Below are positions 32,986 to 42,802 of a stretch of 64,000 nucleotides of DNA, in pieces (position 1 is the first letter of the stretch; the number at the start of each line of letters is the position of its first letter). Location: positions 37,632 to 101,631 of the forward strand of contig CAZFXS010000011.1 of NCBI GenBank assembly GCA_964523395.1, in the 5' to 3' direction. The position numbers were made by a program, and so were the translations under genes. The stretch is from JANYJZ01 sp964523395 (lineage in GTDB: Bacteria > Bacteroidota > Ignavibacteria > UBA10030 > SZUA-254). The notes under the pieces were generated by a model that saw only the letters and a program-made list of their open reading frames with translations, ran no database searches and was not told the origin of the DNA.

Positions 32986-35250
32986 ATGAAACGAAATTTA
33001 CTTTCTTTGATTTTTTTACTTCTGTTGTCAAATCATCCTGCGCAAACTCAGTTTTTGACCAAGACTAAGTCGCCGAGAACTCCTTCTGTTGCTTTTGCGA
33101 AGCGTGCTTTGCAGGGATTTAATATGACTGTTTGGATTAGCAATCAGATGGCGCTTGGTCTTCAGGCGTGGGATGTAGGGAGCGGACCCGAGATACCGGT
33201 AGCTCCGGCGGCAGGACTTGTCTATCCTGCAGGTTCCAATATTGAGCACCTTTACGGTGCTGGTCCATGGATCGGCGGTATCATAAATGGAGTTCGGAGG
33301 GTTTCGGAAGGGTACAATGGCGACAGTGCAGAAAAGTTTTTTTTGCCGAATCAGCGACACCCTTTCCGTGAACGGATGTGGTTCACTTCCACATTAAATA
33401 CCGATGAACCAAATAAACGCTACTATGATGATGATAACGATGGCAAAACAGATGAGGATGATCTTGATGGGATTGATAATGACGGCGACTGGATTCTGGA
33501 GCTGGATGATGTCGGTGCTGATGGGATTCCTGACTCACTTGAAGTCGGATGCAGAGGTGCTTATACGCCTTCGAACCAGGATCCCGCTTTTGATAACTAC
33601 GATGTCCCCACGGTTGATGTTTGTCATCCCGACTTGGATGGTAACTTTCGCAGGAAAAATGATCCTGACCTTTATACTGAAAAGAACGGATTGCAGGATC
33701 ATGGCGAGCATCACGTCGATGAGGATTATGCCGCCGTTTCACAGAGTGATTATTATTGTTCTGCAACTGATACCGTATCGCAGGGAAGTCATTTTCCCAT
33801 GGGAATAAAAGTCATACAAAAATCGTATGCATGGCCCTCGGCAATGACCGATGCGGTACTGCCGTTTGACTATACATTTGTTAACATCGGTAATCATGTG
33901 ATCGAAGATGTCTATTTGGCATTCTTCGTTGATGTTGATATCGGGCCGACAGATGTTCCAGGTTATTTTCAGAACAATTATGTTTGTTATGATGAGTCTT
34001 TAAGGCTTGCCTACGGGCATAATCCCATCGACCGTGGTTCAACACCACTTGGATTGATGTTGCTTAACTCATCACGTCGAGCTGATTCGTTATCCTACTT
34101 TTTCCGATGGTATGATTTCACAAATTCTGTTGGCCCGGGTACTTCTGATTCGTTGCTTTATCTCTGGATGTCCGGAGGTACTCCGCTGCCATTGGATGTT
34201 ACTACCTGTCAGTCTCCTACGAATACTTCCGATACCAGATTTTTCTTTTCATTCGGTCCGTTCGAACGGTTTAGCCCGGGTGATACTCTCAATATGTCGG
34301 TTGCATTTGTTTCAGGGTATGGTGTTGATGTTGGTCCAAACAATTTGAAGGAAAATGCGGTCAACGCGATGGCACTCTATCAGAGAGATTATAACTTACC
34401 TGTTGCGCCGCCGTCACCCGCACTAAAAATAACAACTGAAAAACATCGTACAGTGCTTGAATGGGGTTCTGCAGTTGGCGCGCCGGACCCGCTGGAATCA
34501 TTTGACCGGCATAACGAGTTTTTGGAATCATTGCCCGATACACACTGGCGTGTGCGTAATAATCCGGATCCAATGGCAAGAGGGGGTAGAGGGTTTGAAG
34601 GTTTTAAAATCTGGAGAAGTACGTCGGCCGCATTTGACAGCACATCGTTTTCACTGCTCGATCAATACGATATTGACGATGATTTGAATTACGGATATCA
34701 AACAGGCTTGAAGTTTTCTTATGTCGATTCAGCGGTCAGAACCGGGAATGAATATTGGTATGCTGTTACTTCGTATTCAATACCAACGATCGGTTCATTT
34801 ACGATTCCGACGGAAGGAGGAGTGCGGCAAATTGATTACACGCTTGATCCTGTGGAGTCGCCTTTACGTGAAAACGCTCAGCGTGTCAGGTTAAATTTTG
34901 GTCCGTCAACCGTGCGCGGTGAAGTCATGGTAGTTCCTAATCCGTACCGCGGCGATATATCGTACACCGACGGGGACGGATTTGAAGGACCGGGGAGGCT
35001 GTGGAATGGCTATCAGCGGTCGATAAAATTCATCAATCTTCCCGAACGGGCAACTATACGCATTTTTACCGTCGCAGGGGATGTCATTACCACAATCAAA
35101 CATGATGATAGCGATGGAACATCCCCCATCGGCGAAGAGTTATGGAGATTGTTCAGTGAAAGCGGCCGACCGATTACTGGCGGAATCTATGTCTATTCAG
35201 TTGAATCCGAACTTGGCACGCAAATCGGAAAATTTGTAATTTTGAAATAA
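32986..35250 (+). CDS. Large secreted protein, paralogue A, with TSP3-like Ca-binding motif
   Basis: The ATG at 32986 has GGAGG at 32976-32980 and opens a signal peptide (MKRNLLSLIFLLLLSNHPAQTQ). The 754-residue product has a conserved N-terminal block (RALQGFNMTVWISNQMALGL), a DDDNDGKTDEDDLDG and NDGDW acidic region like thrombospondin type 3 calcium sites near 145-175, beta-rich domains, and a C-terminal sorting-like end VVPNPYR, IRIFTVAGDVITTI, GGIYVYSVES, GKFVILK. It closely resembles the protein at 55593-58028. An exported, probably T9SS-linked surface protein; the function is not known. Confidence 0.78.
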   Translation: MKRNLLSLIFLLLLSNHPAQTQFLTKTKSPRTPSVAFAKRALQGFNMTVWISNQMALGLQAWDVGSGPEIPVAPAAGLVYPAGSNIEHLYGAGPWIGGIINGVRRVSEGYNGDSAEKFFLPNQRHPFRERMWFTSTLNTDEPNKRYYDDDNDGKTDEDDLDGIDNDGDWILELDDVGADGIPDSLEVGCRGAYTPSNQDPAFDNYDVPTVDVCHPDLDGNFRRKNDPDLYTEKNGLQDHGEHHVDEDYAAVSQSDYYCSATDTVSQGSHFPMGIKVIQKSYAWPSAMTDAVLPFDYTFVNIGNHVIEDVYLAFFVDVDIGPTDVPGYFQNNYVCYDESLRLAYGHNPIDRGSTPLGLMLLNSSRRADSLSYFFRWYDFTNSVGPGTSDSLLYLWMSGGTPLPLDVTTCQSPTNTSDTRFFFSFGPFERFSPGDTLNMSVAFVSGYGVDVGPNNLKENAVNAMALYQRDYNLPVAPPSPALKITTEKHRTVLEWGSAVGAPDPLESFDRHNEFLESLPDTHWRVRNNPDPMARGGRGFEGFKIWRSTSAAFDSTSFSLLDQYDIDDDLNYGYQTGLKFSYVDSAVRTGNEYWYAVTSYSIPTIGSFTIPTEGGVRQIDYTLDPVESPLRENAQRVRLNFGPSTVRGEVMVVPNPYRGDISYTDGDGFEGPGRLWNGYQRSIKFINLPERATIRIFTVAGDVITTIKHDDSDGTSPIGEELWRLFSESGRPITGGIYVYSVESELGTQIGKFVILK

Positions 35251-35304
35251 AAATTTCATCTTATTCTCACTTCAATTTTTTTTGGTATAACAAAAGGACA
35301 TTGC

Positions 35305-37593
35305 ATGAGCGGTAAGAATCGTCGTAAGTTTTTGAGAGATTTAGGGGTAACGGTTGGTGCGTTAGCAATTGGCAGGGATATCACATTCGGTTTGCCATTC
35401 CAGCAAAAGAAAATCAGAACATCACCACGTCCGGACCTTCCACCTTCGGCGACGACTATCGATTTTAAATATTCACCAGCGACCTGGCAATCGACGTATT
35501 GTTTTCCGGATGATCCGCACAAAAGTCTTGTGGGAAAATTCGGGGAATTGCTCTACGGGCATAAGGGCGTGGGCGCGCCCTATAATGAATTCGCGCATAC
35601 GGTGTCCTTTGGTATTAAGAATCAGGAAAGCGGCACGTTTGTACATCAGTCACTGGAGGCGCCCGGTGTCCCCGTTATTACAACGAAACTTGACTGGAAA
35701 GATTGCCATGCAGAGCTCGTTTCTTTCGCAAGCAATCTTCCGCAGGAAGGCCGCGTTGACAATCTTATCATAAAAATTTCCGCTTCTGGAAAAGCACCCG
35801 TAACTCTCACTCCCCAAATTCTTGTCACCTCTCAAGCAAAGTTTTCCGATGATAATCGGGGTGACGGGAAAGCTCCAAGAAAAGAATTTGGCATTGTCAC
35901 TCTGCAGGGTGAAAAAGAACGTTTGTTTATTGTTACGGATTCACCAATAGATCATTTAAAGAAGGAGGGGATACATCAGTTTAACCTTCAGGAGGTAACT
36001 CTTAGCGAGGGTGTTCCAGTGCAGTTTGTGGCAAGATTTCCTCAGAGCGGCCAATCATATGATATGATTAAGGATAATCTGACTTTGATTGATACGGTTT
36101 TGACAGATACTAGAATTTTCTGGCAGACTTGGAAACCGGTTAGTGAAAACATTACATGGAATTATTCCGGTCCGTACAATGATTTTCTTATCGCATCGGC
36201 AAGAAATATGAGCCAGTCGCGGGAGACTAAAGAGGGGAAGGGCCCTCTACAGGTGGGTCCAACAGTATACTGCGGAACATGGGCAGTTGACGGCCACTTT
36301 CTTGCGGAGGCAGCAAGATACATTGGTAAAGACAAAGAAGCCCAGGATACATTATCGGCAATATGGGATTTGCAGAACGAAAAGGGACTGATTGTAAGTG
36401 CTGCCGGTTCTTCGCATTGGAAAGATACTGCTGCGGCAGTTTTTGCATTGGTCCGGCAAGCCGAGCTCTCTCAGAATTGGGATTATTTCAATGAACTTTA
36501 TCCCGACGCTTACAAAGGATTGATGGCGCTGAAGGATATGTCGGGTCAGGCATTCAACGACGGCTCTGCAATCGGAAAGTATGGACTTCTTCCGAAGGGT
36601 TTCGGAGACAGCGGGATTAGCGGCATCCGTGATGAGTTTACCAATACGCTCTGGACTATGATGGCGCTTCAATCAATTCTTCAGGTAAGCGACCGATTTT
36701 TCCTTGACAAGCGTTCAGAAATCCGGACGTATTACGGCCAATTGCGCACTGCTTTTCTTGCTGCCGCAAAACAGGAATTGCGGAAGCATCCGAATCGTTT
36801 CTCGTATCTTCCCATGCTGATGAAATCAGATCCTCAATGGCAGGAAACCGATCCTCTTAAACAACCTAAACCTCAGGCCGCTCAGATATATTTATCGCAG
36901 GCGTTTTTCCCCGGTCTGTTGTTCAAGAAAGATGATAATCTCGTGAAGGGGCATATTGAGTTTATGAAATCGATCACCCGCGAAGATGTTCCTGTCGAGA
37001 CGGGATGGCTTTCAAACAACGGAGTATGGACTTATAATGCGGCGATTACTGCTCAAATGTACATGTGGGCAGGTTTGCCTGACCTTGCGCGTCAAACATT
37101 TATCGGGTTTTTAAATCATGCCTCTCCACTTTACGCATGGCGGGAAGAACAACCGTTGCTTGGAAGCGCTCTCAAAGAGTATGTCGGGGACATGCCTCAT
37201 AACTGGGCAAGCGCTGAATGCATTCGCTTTCTCCGGCATATCCTGATCCTCGAAGATGAAAAAACGCTTCGCCTTTTTGAGGGTCTTGGTGAACCGGATC
37301 TCATACCGGGGACACCGTTAAGCATTGCTTCCTCACCGACACGATGGGGACGTGTAACGCTTTCACTGGAAAAATTAGACGCAAAAGCCTGGGTTTCAAA
37401 ATTCCAACGGACCGATTTTGATGAAAAAAAGATGCCGCCCCTGACTTCGATTGAAATGCCTACGCGGCTTCCCGGTAATTTCCAGATGGATAAAGTGACG
37501 GGCACTACCGTGATCAAAAACGGACCCCGCGCAACGATTGACGGGACCGCCACGTCATGGGAAATTGTCTGGCGTAATTTCCGAAGAACCTAA
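35305..37593 (+). CDS. Tat-exported six-hairpin glycosidase-like protein
   Basis: The 762-residue protein starts with a twin-arginine signal, NRRKFLRDLGVTVGALAIG at residues 4-22. An N-terminal beta-sandwich region runs to about 240, then a helical domain follows with GPTVYCGTWAVDGHFLAEAARYIG near 313, SSHWKDTAAAVFALV near 370 and NNGVWTYNAAITAQMYMWAG near 572, as in (alpha/alpha)6-barrel glycosidases. Export in folded form suggests a cofactor or fast folding. The exact GH family and catalytic acids are not assigned. It precedes galK by 21 bp and probably heads the sugar-use operon. Confidence 0.68.
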   Translation: MSGKNRRKFLRDLGVTVGALAIGRDITFGLPFQQKKIRTSPRPDLPPSATTIDFKYSPATWQSTYCFPDDPHKSLVGKFGELLYGHKGVGAPYNEFAHTVSFGIKNQESGTFVHQSLEAPGVPVITTKLDWKDCHAELVSFASNLPQEGRVDNLIIKISASGKAPVTLTPQILVTSQAKFSDDNRGDGKAPRKEFGIVTLQGEKERLFIVTDSPIDHLKKEGIHQFNLQEVTLSEGVPVQFVARFPQSGQSYDMIKDNLTLIDTVLTDTRIFWQTWKPVSENITWNYSGPYNDFLIASARNMSQSRETKEGKGPLQVGPTVYCGTWAVDGHFLAEAARYIGKDKEAQDTLSAIWDLQNEKGLIVSAAGSSHWKDTAAAVFALVRQAELSQNWDYFNELYPDAYKGLMALKDMSGQAFNDGSAIGKYGLLPKGFGDSGISGIRDEFTNTLWTMMALQSILQVSDRFFLDKRSEIRTYYGQLRTAFLAAAKQELRKHPNRFSYLPMLMKSDPQWQETDPLKQPKPQAAQIYLSQAFFPGLLFKKDDNLVKGHIEFMKSITREDVPVETGWLSNNGVWTYNAAITAQMYMWAGLPDLARQTFIGFLNHASPLYAWREEQPLLGSALKEYVGDMPHNWASAECIRFLRHILILEDEKTLRLFEGLGEPDLIPGTPLSIASSPTRWGRVTLSLEKLDAKAWVSKFQRTDFDEKKMPPLTSIEMPTRLPGNFQMDKVTGTTVIKNGPRATIDGTATSWEIVWRNFRRT

Positions 37594-37614
37594 CTATAGA
37601 CACTCTTCGGTCAA

Positions 37615-38814
37615 ATGGAATTCTATCAAAATACATTTGAGCGATTCACTTCTCTTTATGGCGAGAAGCCGGAAGTTCTTGTCTCTGCGCCGGGCAGGGT
37701 TAACCTCATTGGTGAACACACTGATTATAATGACGGCTTTGTCCTGCCAGTAGCGCTTGACCGCTCGATTTATCTTGCGGCGGGTCCGAGAAATGATAAT
37801 ATCCTTTCCATTCATTCGATCGATCTCCAGTCATCGGTTTCGATTCCACTCGATTCACTCGTGTTTAATTCAAAAGAGACATGGTCAAATTACACCATCG
37901 GAGTTGCCGCGCAGTATGTCGGCAGGGGAATGCCTGTCCGGGGCGCAAATATCTGTGTCAGGGGAAATGTTCCGATTGCGGCGGGATTGAGTTCCTCCGC
38001 CGCACTTGAAGTGGCAAGCACAATTGCATTTCAAGTCCTGAATACCCATGATATTTCTTTAATGGATATGATCAAAATTTCCTGTCAGGCCGAAACACAG
38101 TTTGTGGGGGTACAATGCGGCATCATGGACCAGTTTATTTCGATGATGGGAAAGAAGGACCACGCGATGTTTCTTGATTGCCGCAATCTTTATTTCGATC
38201 ATGTCGAATTTCCCAGGCACGTTAAGATAGTTATTTGTGATACGGGAATAAAACGTGAACTGATGCGGTCCGCTTATAATCAGCGGGAAGCAGAGTGTGA
38301 AGAAGCTGTGCGGCAAATTTCTAAGATGAAACCGGGAGTTTCATCACTCAGGGATATATCGGTTGAAGAGTTTCGCGAGCTGAAACCCAAAATGACCTCT
38401 CTGGCGCGCCGCCGCGCGCAGCATGTGATATCCGAAAATGAACGTGTGGTGAGGAGCGCTGCGGCGTTACGTTCACAGGATCTTTCAACACTGGGAAGGC
38501 TGATGCTCGATTCGCATCAAAGCCTCAGGGACGATTTCGATGTCAGCAGTGATGAACTGAATGCTTTTGTGGATATTGTTTCCGGCATGAAGGGTGTCTA
38601 CGGCGCGCGGATGACCGGAGCCGGATTCGGCGGAAGCGCTATTTGCATCGCCGATGAGCGACACATCGACGAACTGGTGGATTCCCTGAAAACCGAATAC
38701 CCGAAACAGGCGGGAAGATCGTTTACGATCTACATCACTCAACCTCATCATGGTGCGGCTGTGGTTTTTCCAAGGCAATCGATGGAAGCGCGGACTCTCG
38801 CTTCAACACTATGA
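37615..38814 (+). CDS. galK: Galactokinase
   Basis: GalK phosphorylates alpha-D-galactose at C1 with ATP, the entry to the Leloir pathway. The 399-residue protein has the galactose signature PGRVNLIGEHTDYNDGFVLP near residues 25-44, the GHMP ATP-binding loop VPIAAGLSSSAALEVAS near 119-135 and the C-terminal MTGAGFGGSAI near 331. Length is normal. The TGA stop overlaps the ATG of the transporter gene (ATGA). It implies that galactose or a galactoside is a likely product of the transport and glycosidase genes around it. Confidence 0.95.
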   Translation: MEFYQNTFERFTSLYGEKPEVLVSAPGRVNLIGEHTDYNDGFVLPVALDRSIYLAAGPRNDNILSIHSIDLQSSVSIPLDSLVFNSKETWSNYTIGVAAQYVGRGMPVRGANICVRGNVPIAAGLSSSAALEVASTIAFQVLNTHDISLMDMIKISCQAETQFVGVQCGIMDQFISMMGKKDHAMFLDCRNLYFDHVEFPRHVKIVICDTGIKRELMRSAYNQREAECEEAVRQISKMKPGVSSLRDISVEEFRELKPKMTSLARRRAQHVISENERVVRSAAALRSQDLSTLGRLMLDSHQSLRDDFDVSSDELNAFVDIVSGMKGVYGARMTGAGFGGSAICIADERHIDELVDSLKTEYPKQAGRSFTIYITQPHHGAAVVFPRQSMEARTLASTL

Positions 38815-41069
38815 GATTCGCTCTTCCCATCCTTTTTCTTTTCTTTTTCTCCCCTCTTCATTCCCAGCAACCCGTTACCCTTCGTCTTATCGACTGGGCC
38901 AGTCTCGATGAAATGCCGATCGACGAAGCAACTATTAATGCGTTTGAAAAGACATTTCCATGGATTTCTGTTCTTTATGAACCTAACCCGGGCCGCCAGT
39001 ATGAAGAGAAAATTCTTACCGGTCTGGCTGCCAATGAACCCCCTGACGTTTTTCTTCTCGATTCAAAACTCATTCCGACATTTACGAATAAACAGGTTCT
39101 TCTCGATTTAGCACCGTATATCGATTCACTTCAGATTGACTCCTCGCAATGGTATCCGCACGTTCTTCAGATTGCAAGAAAAGGAAGCGGGTTATATGCG
39201 TTCCCCAAGGGTTTTACACCGCTGATGATATTTTATAATAAACGGCTGTTCAGAGACGCCGGAGTTGATTTGCCGAAGCCGGATTGGACATGGGACAAGT
39301 TTCTCAGCACCGCACGCAATCTTACCATTGATAAGGACGGAGACGGAACACCGGAACAGTACGGAACCGCTTTTACCAATTATTATTTTTATTGGATTCC
39401 ATGGATCTGGTCTGCAGGAGGGGACGTTGTTTCGTCCGATGGAATGAATGCAGCCGGATATTTAAATTCGTACCAAACAAAAAGCGCATTACAGTTTCTA
39501 ATTTCGCTCCGCAATACTGAACGAGTAGCACCTGACGTAGGCAGTTGGATTCAGGCAGAAAAAACAGGTACAAACTACGCTCTGTTTTCCGGCGGGAAAA
39601 TAGCTATGATCGTCGACGGGCACTGGCGGCTTCCAAAATTCATAAAATATATTCAGGATGGAACGCTCGATATCGGAGTTGCGCCGTTTCCCAAACACCC
39701 ATCCGGAAATAAAGTGAATGTCATGTACGAATCGGGATGGTGTGTACCTGTCAATACAAAGCATCCCCGCGAAGCGGCGCTCCTCGCTTCATTTATGGCG
39801 GGAGAGACAGCAGCCCGCATACGTTCTGAAGGGAGGCTCGAAATTCCTGCCGTCAAAAAAGTAGCGGAAGAGTTTGCGAAGAATGACCCGACCGGGCTTG
39901 AACAAATTTTTATTGATGAGGTTTCCTATTGCCGTCAACCCTGGGGGTCCGTTATCGAACGCTTCAGCGAAATCGAATGGATCTTACAGGATGCCGTTGA
40001 TGAAGTAATGATAAATGGGAAGCCGATGGAAGAAACGATGACCAGGTTTGCCGGAAAAGTTGATAACGAGCTCGAAAAAATCCGGAGCCACCAGCATATG
40101 ACGTTCCTGCCCATACGGGAACATTCAGAAATTTTAACATTCCTTCTCGCAGTTTCAAGCATTGTTATGATATGTTGCGTGATCATGTATGTTCACTTCC
40201 GGAAAAAAGATCAAACCGGCACGGCAATGGGATTTCTAGCGCCGTCGCTTCTTCATCTTGTTGTATTTATCGCGACGCCGATCGTGTTTGCAGGATACCT
40301 GAGTGTTCACAGGTGGGATATTGTTGTTCCGGACCAGCCGTTTGTCGGTCTGGATAATTTTTCAGAGATACTCAATGACGCGGGATTCCATAATGCGCTC
40401 GCGAATACGTTTCTGTTTTCACTTAATGTCCCCATCGGTATGGTTATTGCACTGATGGTTGCATTATTCCTCCATAAAAGGTTGAAAGGACTTGGGTTCC
40501 TGAGAACACTCTGTTTTCTCCCTGGAGTTTCTTCGTTTGTTGCGATTGCGCTCGTCTGGATGTGGATATATCATCCTTCATTCGGTATCGCAAATTATAT
40601 TCTCACTGCATTCGGACTTCCGCGTATGGAATGGCTCAACTCAACTGACACTGCCATGGTTTCCATAATCATCTTCAGCATATGGCTGGGGATTGGATAC
40701 CAGATGGTGGTGTTTCTCGCCGGATTGCAGGGAATACCAGAAGAGTTGCATGCCGCCGCACGAATTGATGGCGCGACCGGCTTGCAAAGATTCTGGAATG
40801 TGACCGTGCCTTTATTAAAACCGACTACGCTATTTATTCTTGTGACATCACTTATCGGTTCATTTCAGGTTTTTACTTCAGTGTATATCATGACAGCTGG
40901 AGGGCCTGTTGGCAGTACAGATGTTGCAGTCTACCATGTGTATAAAACAGCGTGGGAACAACTGCGGATGGGATATGCATCGGCAATGTCGTGGATATTG
41001 TTTGTTCTTATCATGATGCTGACATGGGTTCAATTCAAATATTTCGGAAAAGAAGTCGAATATAGTTAA
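38811..41069 (+). CDS. Fused sugar-binding protein and ABC permease (MalE-MalF-like)
   Basis: One 752-residue frame joins two parts of an ABC importer. A signal peptide (LPILFLFFFSPLHSQ) leads a family 1 solute-binding domain (about 20-435) with PDVFLLDSKLIPTF, GLYAFPKGFTPLMIFYNKRLF and SGWCVPVNTKHPREAALL. A membrane helix at about 441-463 then leads into a MalF-type permease (about 470-752) with six helices and the EAA loop EELHAAARIDGATGLQRFW near 644, which contacts the ATPase. The binding domain is thus tethered on the periplasmic side. No ATPase gene lies nearby, so a shared MsmX/UgpC-type ATPase must serve it. It overlaps galK by 4 bp. Confidence 0.9.
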   Translation: MRFALPILFLFFFSPLHSQQPVTLRLIDWASLDEMPIDEATINAFEKTFPWISVLYEPNPGRQYEEKILTGLAANEPPDVFLLDSKLIPTFTNKQVLLDLAPYIDSLQIDSSQWYPHVLQIARKGSGLYAFPKGFTPLMIFYNKRLFRDAGVDLPKPDWTWDKFLSTARNLTIDKDGDGTPEQYGTAFTNYYFYWIPWIWSAGGDVVSSDGMNAAGYLNSYQTKSALQFLISLRNTERVAPDVGSWIQAEKTGTNYALFSGGKIAMIVDGHWRLPKFIKYIQDGTLDIGVAPFPKHPSGNKVNVMYESGWCVPVNTKHPREAALLASFMAGETAARIRSEGRLEIPAVKKVAEEFAKNDPTGLEQIFIDEVSYCRQPWGSVIERFSEIEWILQDAVDEVMINGKPMEETMTRFAGKVDNELEKIRSHQHMTFLPIREHSEILTFLLAVSSIVMICCVIMYVHFRKKDQTGTAMGFLAPSLLHLVVFIATPIVFAGYLSVHRWDIVVPDQPFVGLDNFSEILNDAGFHNALANTFLFSLNVPIGMVIALMVALFLHKRLKGLGFLRTLCFLPGVSSFVAIALVWMWIYHPSFGIANYILTAFGLPRMEWLNSTDTAMVSIIIFSIWLGIGYQMVVFLAGLQGIPEELHAAARIDGATGLQRFWNVTVPLLKPTTLFILVTSLIGSFQVFTSVYIMTAGGPVGSTDVAVYHVYKTAWEQLRMGYASAMSWILFVLIMMLTWVQFKYFGKEVEYS

Positions 41070-41073
41070 CAGC

Positions 41074-41892
41074 ATGAAGCGGATCATCAACATAAGCGGA
41101 TATACACTTCTGTTCCTGCTTGGACTCAGTATGCTTCTGCCGTTCTTATGGATGGTCGGTACATCGCTTATGGGAGATTTAGAAGTGTACCAATTCCCGC
41201 CAAAATTTTTCCCTTCATCATTGCGATGGGAGAATTTTTCGGAAGCGCTGACGATGCAGCCGTTTGCGCGGTTTTTTCTGAACACAGCTATTGTTGCGGG
41301 AATTTCAGTTACCGGTCAGCTTTTGTTTTGCTCTATGGCGGCATACGCTTTTGCGCGGCTTCGTTTCAGGTGGAGAGAATCCATCTTCCGAGTATATCTT
41401 GCGACAATGATGATACCGGCGATCGTCACCATTATTCCTTCGTTTCTTCTGATTGTCACATTCGGCTGGATGAATACCTATTGGGCGCTTGCGGCGCCGA
41501 CGGTTTCGAGTGTCTGGGGAATCTTTCTTCTCAGACAATTTTTCCAGACGATTCCAAAAGACCTCGAAGATGCGGCACGCATTGACGGTGCATCGGAGTT
41601 TCAGATTTTTTGGCGGATTGTACTGCCGCTTTCAAAGCCTGCACTGGCAACGCTGGCGATTTTCGCGTTTATGGGAAGCTGGAAAGATTTTCTCTGGCCG
41701 TTAATTGTTACCAACAGAATGGATATGAGGACAGTGGAAGTGGGTATCGCAAACTTCAGTTCCCTGTATCAGACCGATTGGCCCCATCAAATGGCTGCCG
41801 CGGTGGCGGTCATGCTGCCGGTTGTACTTGTGTTTTTCATTGCGCAGAGGTATTTTGTCCGTGGTATAACGATGACAGGAATGAAAGGATAA
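41074..41892 (+). CDS. Carbohydrate ABC transporter permease (MalG-like)
   Basis: The 272-residue protein has six hydrophobic helices and the binding-protein-dependent transport EAA motif KDLEDAARIDGASEFQIFWRIVLPLSKP near residue 160, typical of the MalG/second-permease half of CUT1 sugar importers. It starts 5 bp after the fused binding protein-permease gene and would form the heterodimeric channel with that protein. The end GITMTGMKG is the usual C-terminus of this family. The substrate is inferred to be an oligosaccharide from the neighbouring glycosidases and galK. Confidence 0.92.
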   Translation: MKRIINISGYTLLFLLGLSMLLPFLWMVGTSLMGDLEVYQFPPKFFPSSLRWENFSEALTMQPFARFFLNTAIVAGISVTGQLLFCSMAAYAFARLRFRWRESIFRVYLATMMIPAIVTIIPSFLLIVTFGWMNTYWALAAPTVSSVWGIFLLRQFFQTIPKDLEDAARIDGASEFQIFWRIVLPLSKPALATLAIFAFMGSWKDFLWPLIVTNRMDMRTVEVGIANFSSLYQTDWPHQMAAAVAVMLPVVLVFFIAQRYFVRGITMTGMKG

Positions 41893-41897
41893 ATCCA

Positions 41898-42761
41898 TTG
41901 ACAATTTTCAATTTTCGGTTTACAATTGTATTTTTCGGCCTGTTGCTTACCGTAGTGAGCAATTTGGAAATAGCTTTTTTCGCGCAGGTAAACGAAGCCG
42001 TTGAAGTGTGGGAGAAGGAGTATTCTCTGAGTATTCAGGATAATTCTTTTCTGATCGAGGAAGCCTTTAATCAGGAAGACGGAGTGATTCAGCATATTTC
42101 TACGTTGGAAGACATCAGCCAGCCATCGCGTGAACTGGGATACTCGTTTACGCAGGAGTGGCCGATGTGGGGCGTGAAGCATCAGTTCAGTTATGAAATC
42201 CCGTACCTCAGTACAGGAGGGTTCAGCGGGATTGGCGACATCATGATTAATTACCGGTATCAGTTGTTTGATAAAATCGACGGAGTTGCGATTGCTCCGC
42301 GCCTTTCGTTAATTCTGCCAACAGGCGATGAAGCAAAAGGGCTTGGCTCAGGGATTACCGGATTTGAAATTAATCTCCCCGTGAGTAAGAGGATGGCTGA
42401 GGAACTTGTCGTGCATGCTAATGTTGGTGCGACTCTTCTGCCGAATTTTAAAGGCGTGACATCAACCGGGTTAGAAGTTAAACGTTCAATTATTAACTAC
42501 ACCCTGGGTGCGAGCGGTATCTGGCTGCTTCATCCGAATGTCAATTTCATGCTCGAATATCTCGCAGTGTTTGAGGGTGGAATTAATCCGAATGGTGATC
42601 TCGAAACTTCTTCTGCTCATATCGTAAATCCGGGATTTCGTATGGCAGTCAACGCGGGGACACTGCAGATCGTTCCGGGGGTTTCCGTGCCGATTCGATT
42701 CATCGAATCTGAAAGCAATGCGGCGGTATTCGGGTATCTTTCGTTTGAACATCCACTATAA
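41898..42761 (+). CDS. Outer-membrane beta-barrel, transporter-like
   Basis: From a TTG at 41898, 6 bp after the permease stop, the 287-residue product has a signal peptide-like start (FRFTIVFFGLLLTVVSNLEIAFFAQ) and then alternating hydrophobic beta strands (GFSGIGDIMINYRYQLF, VAIAPRLSLILPTGD, NFMLEYLAVFEG) ending in an aromatic strand FGYLSFEHPL. This resembles the Phenol_MetA_deg/OMP transporter family. It could let sugars or other solutes through the outer membrane. The coding start lies in an AATTTTC-rich tract, so an exact start is uncertain. Confidence 0.65.
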   Translation: MTIFNFRFTIVFFGLLLTVVSNLEIAFFAQVNEAVEVWEKEYSLSIQDNSFLIEEAFNQEDGVIQHISTLEDISQPSRELGYSFTQEWPMWGVKHQFSYEIPYLSTGGFSGIGDIMINYRYQLFDKIDGVAIAPRLSLILPTGDEAKGLGSGITGFEINLPVSKRMAEELVVHANVGATLLPNFKGVTSTGLEVKRSIINYTLGASGIWLLHPNVNFMLEYLAVFEGGINPNGDLETSSAHIVNPGFRMAVNAGTLQIVPGVSVPIRFIESESNAAVFGYLSFEHPL

Positions 42762-42802
42762 CTGAAAAGTCAAAAGTCAAAATTAAAAAGTAAAAAAGAG
42801 CT
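42762..42802. repeat. Period-7 GTCAAAA intergenic tract
   Basis: GAAAAGTCAAAAGTCAAAAT and AAAAAGTAAAAAAGAG follow directly on the beta-barrel stop. The units repeat with a period of about 7 bp, and the tract provides the AAAGAG site ahead of the DinB gene. Confidence 0.6.
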
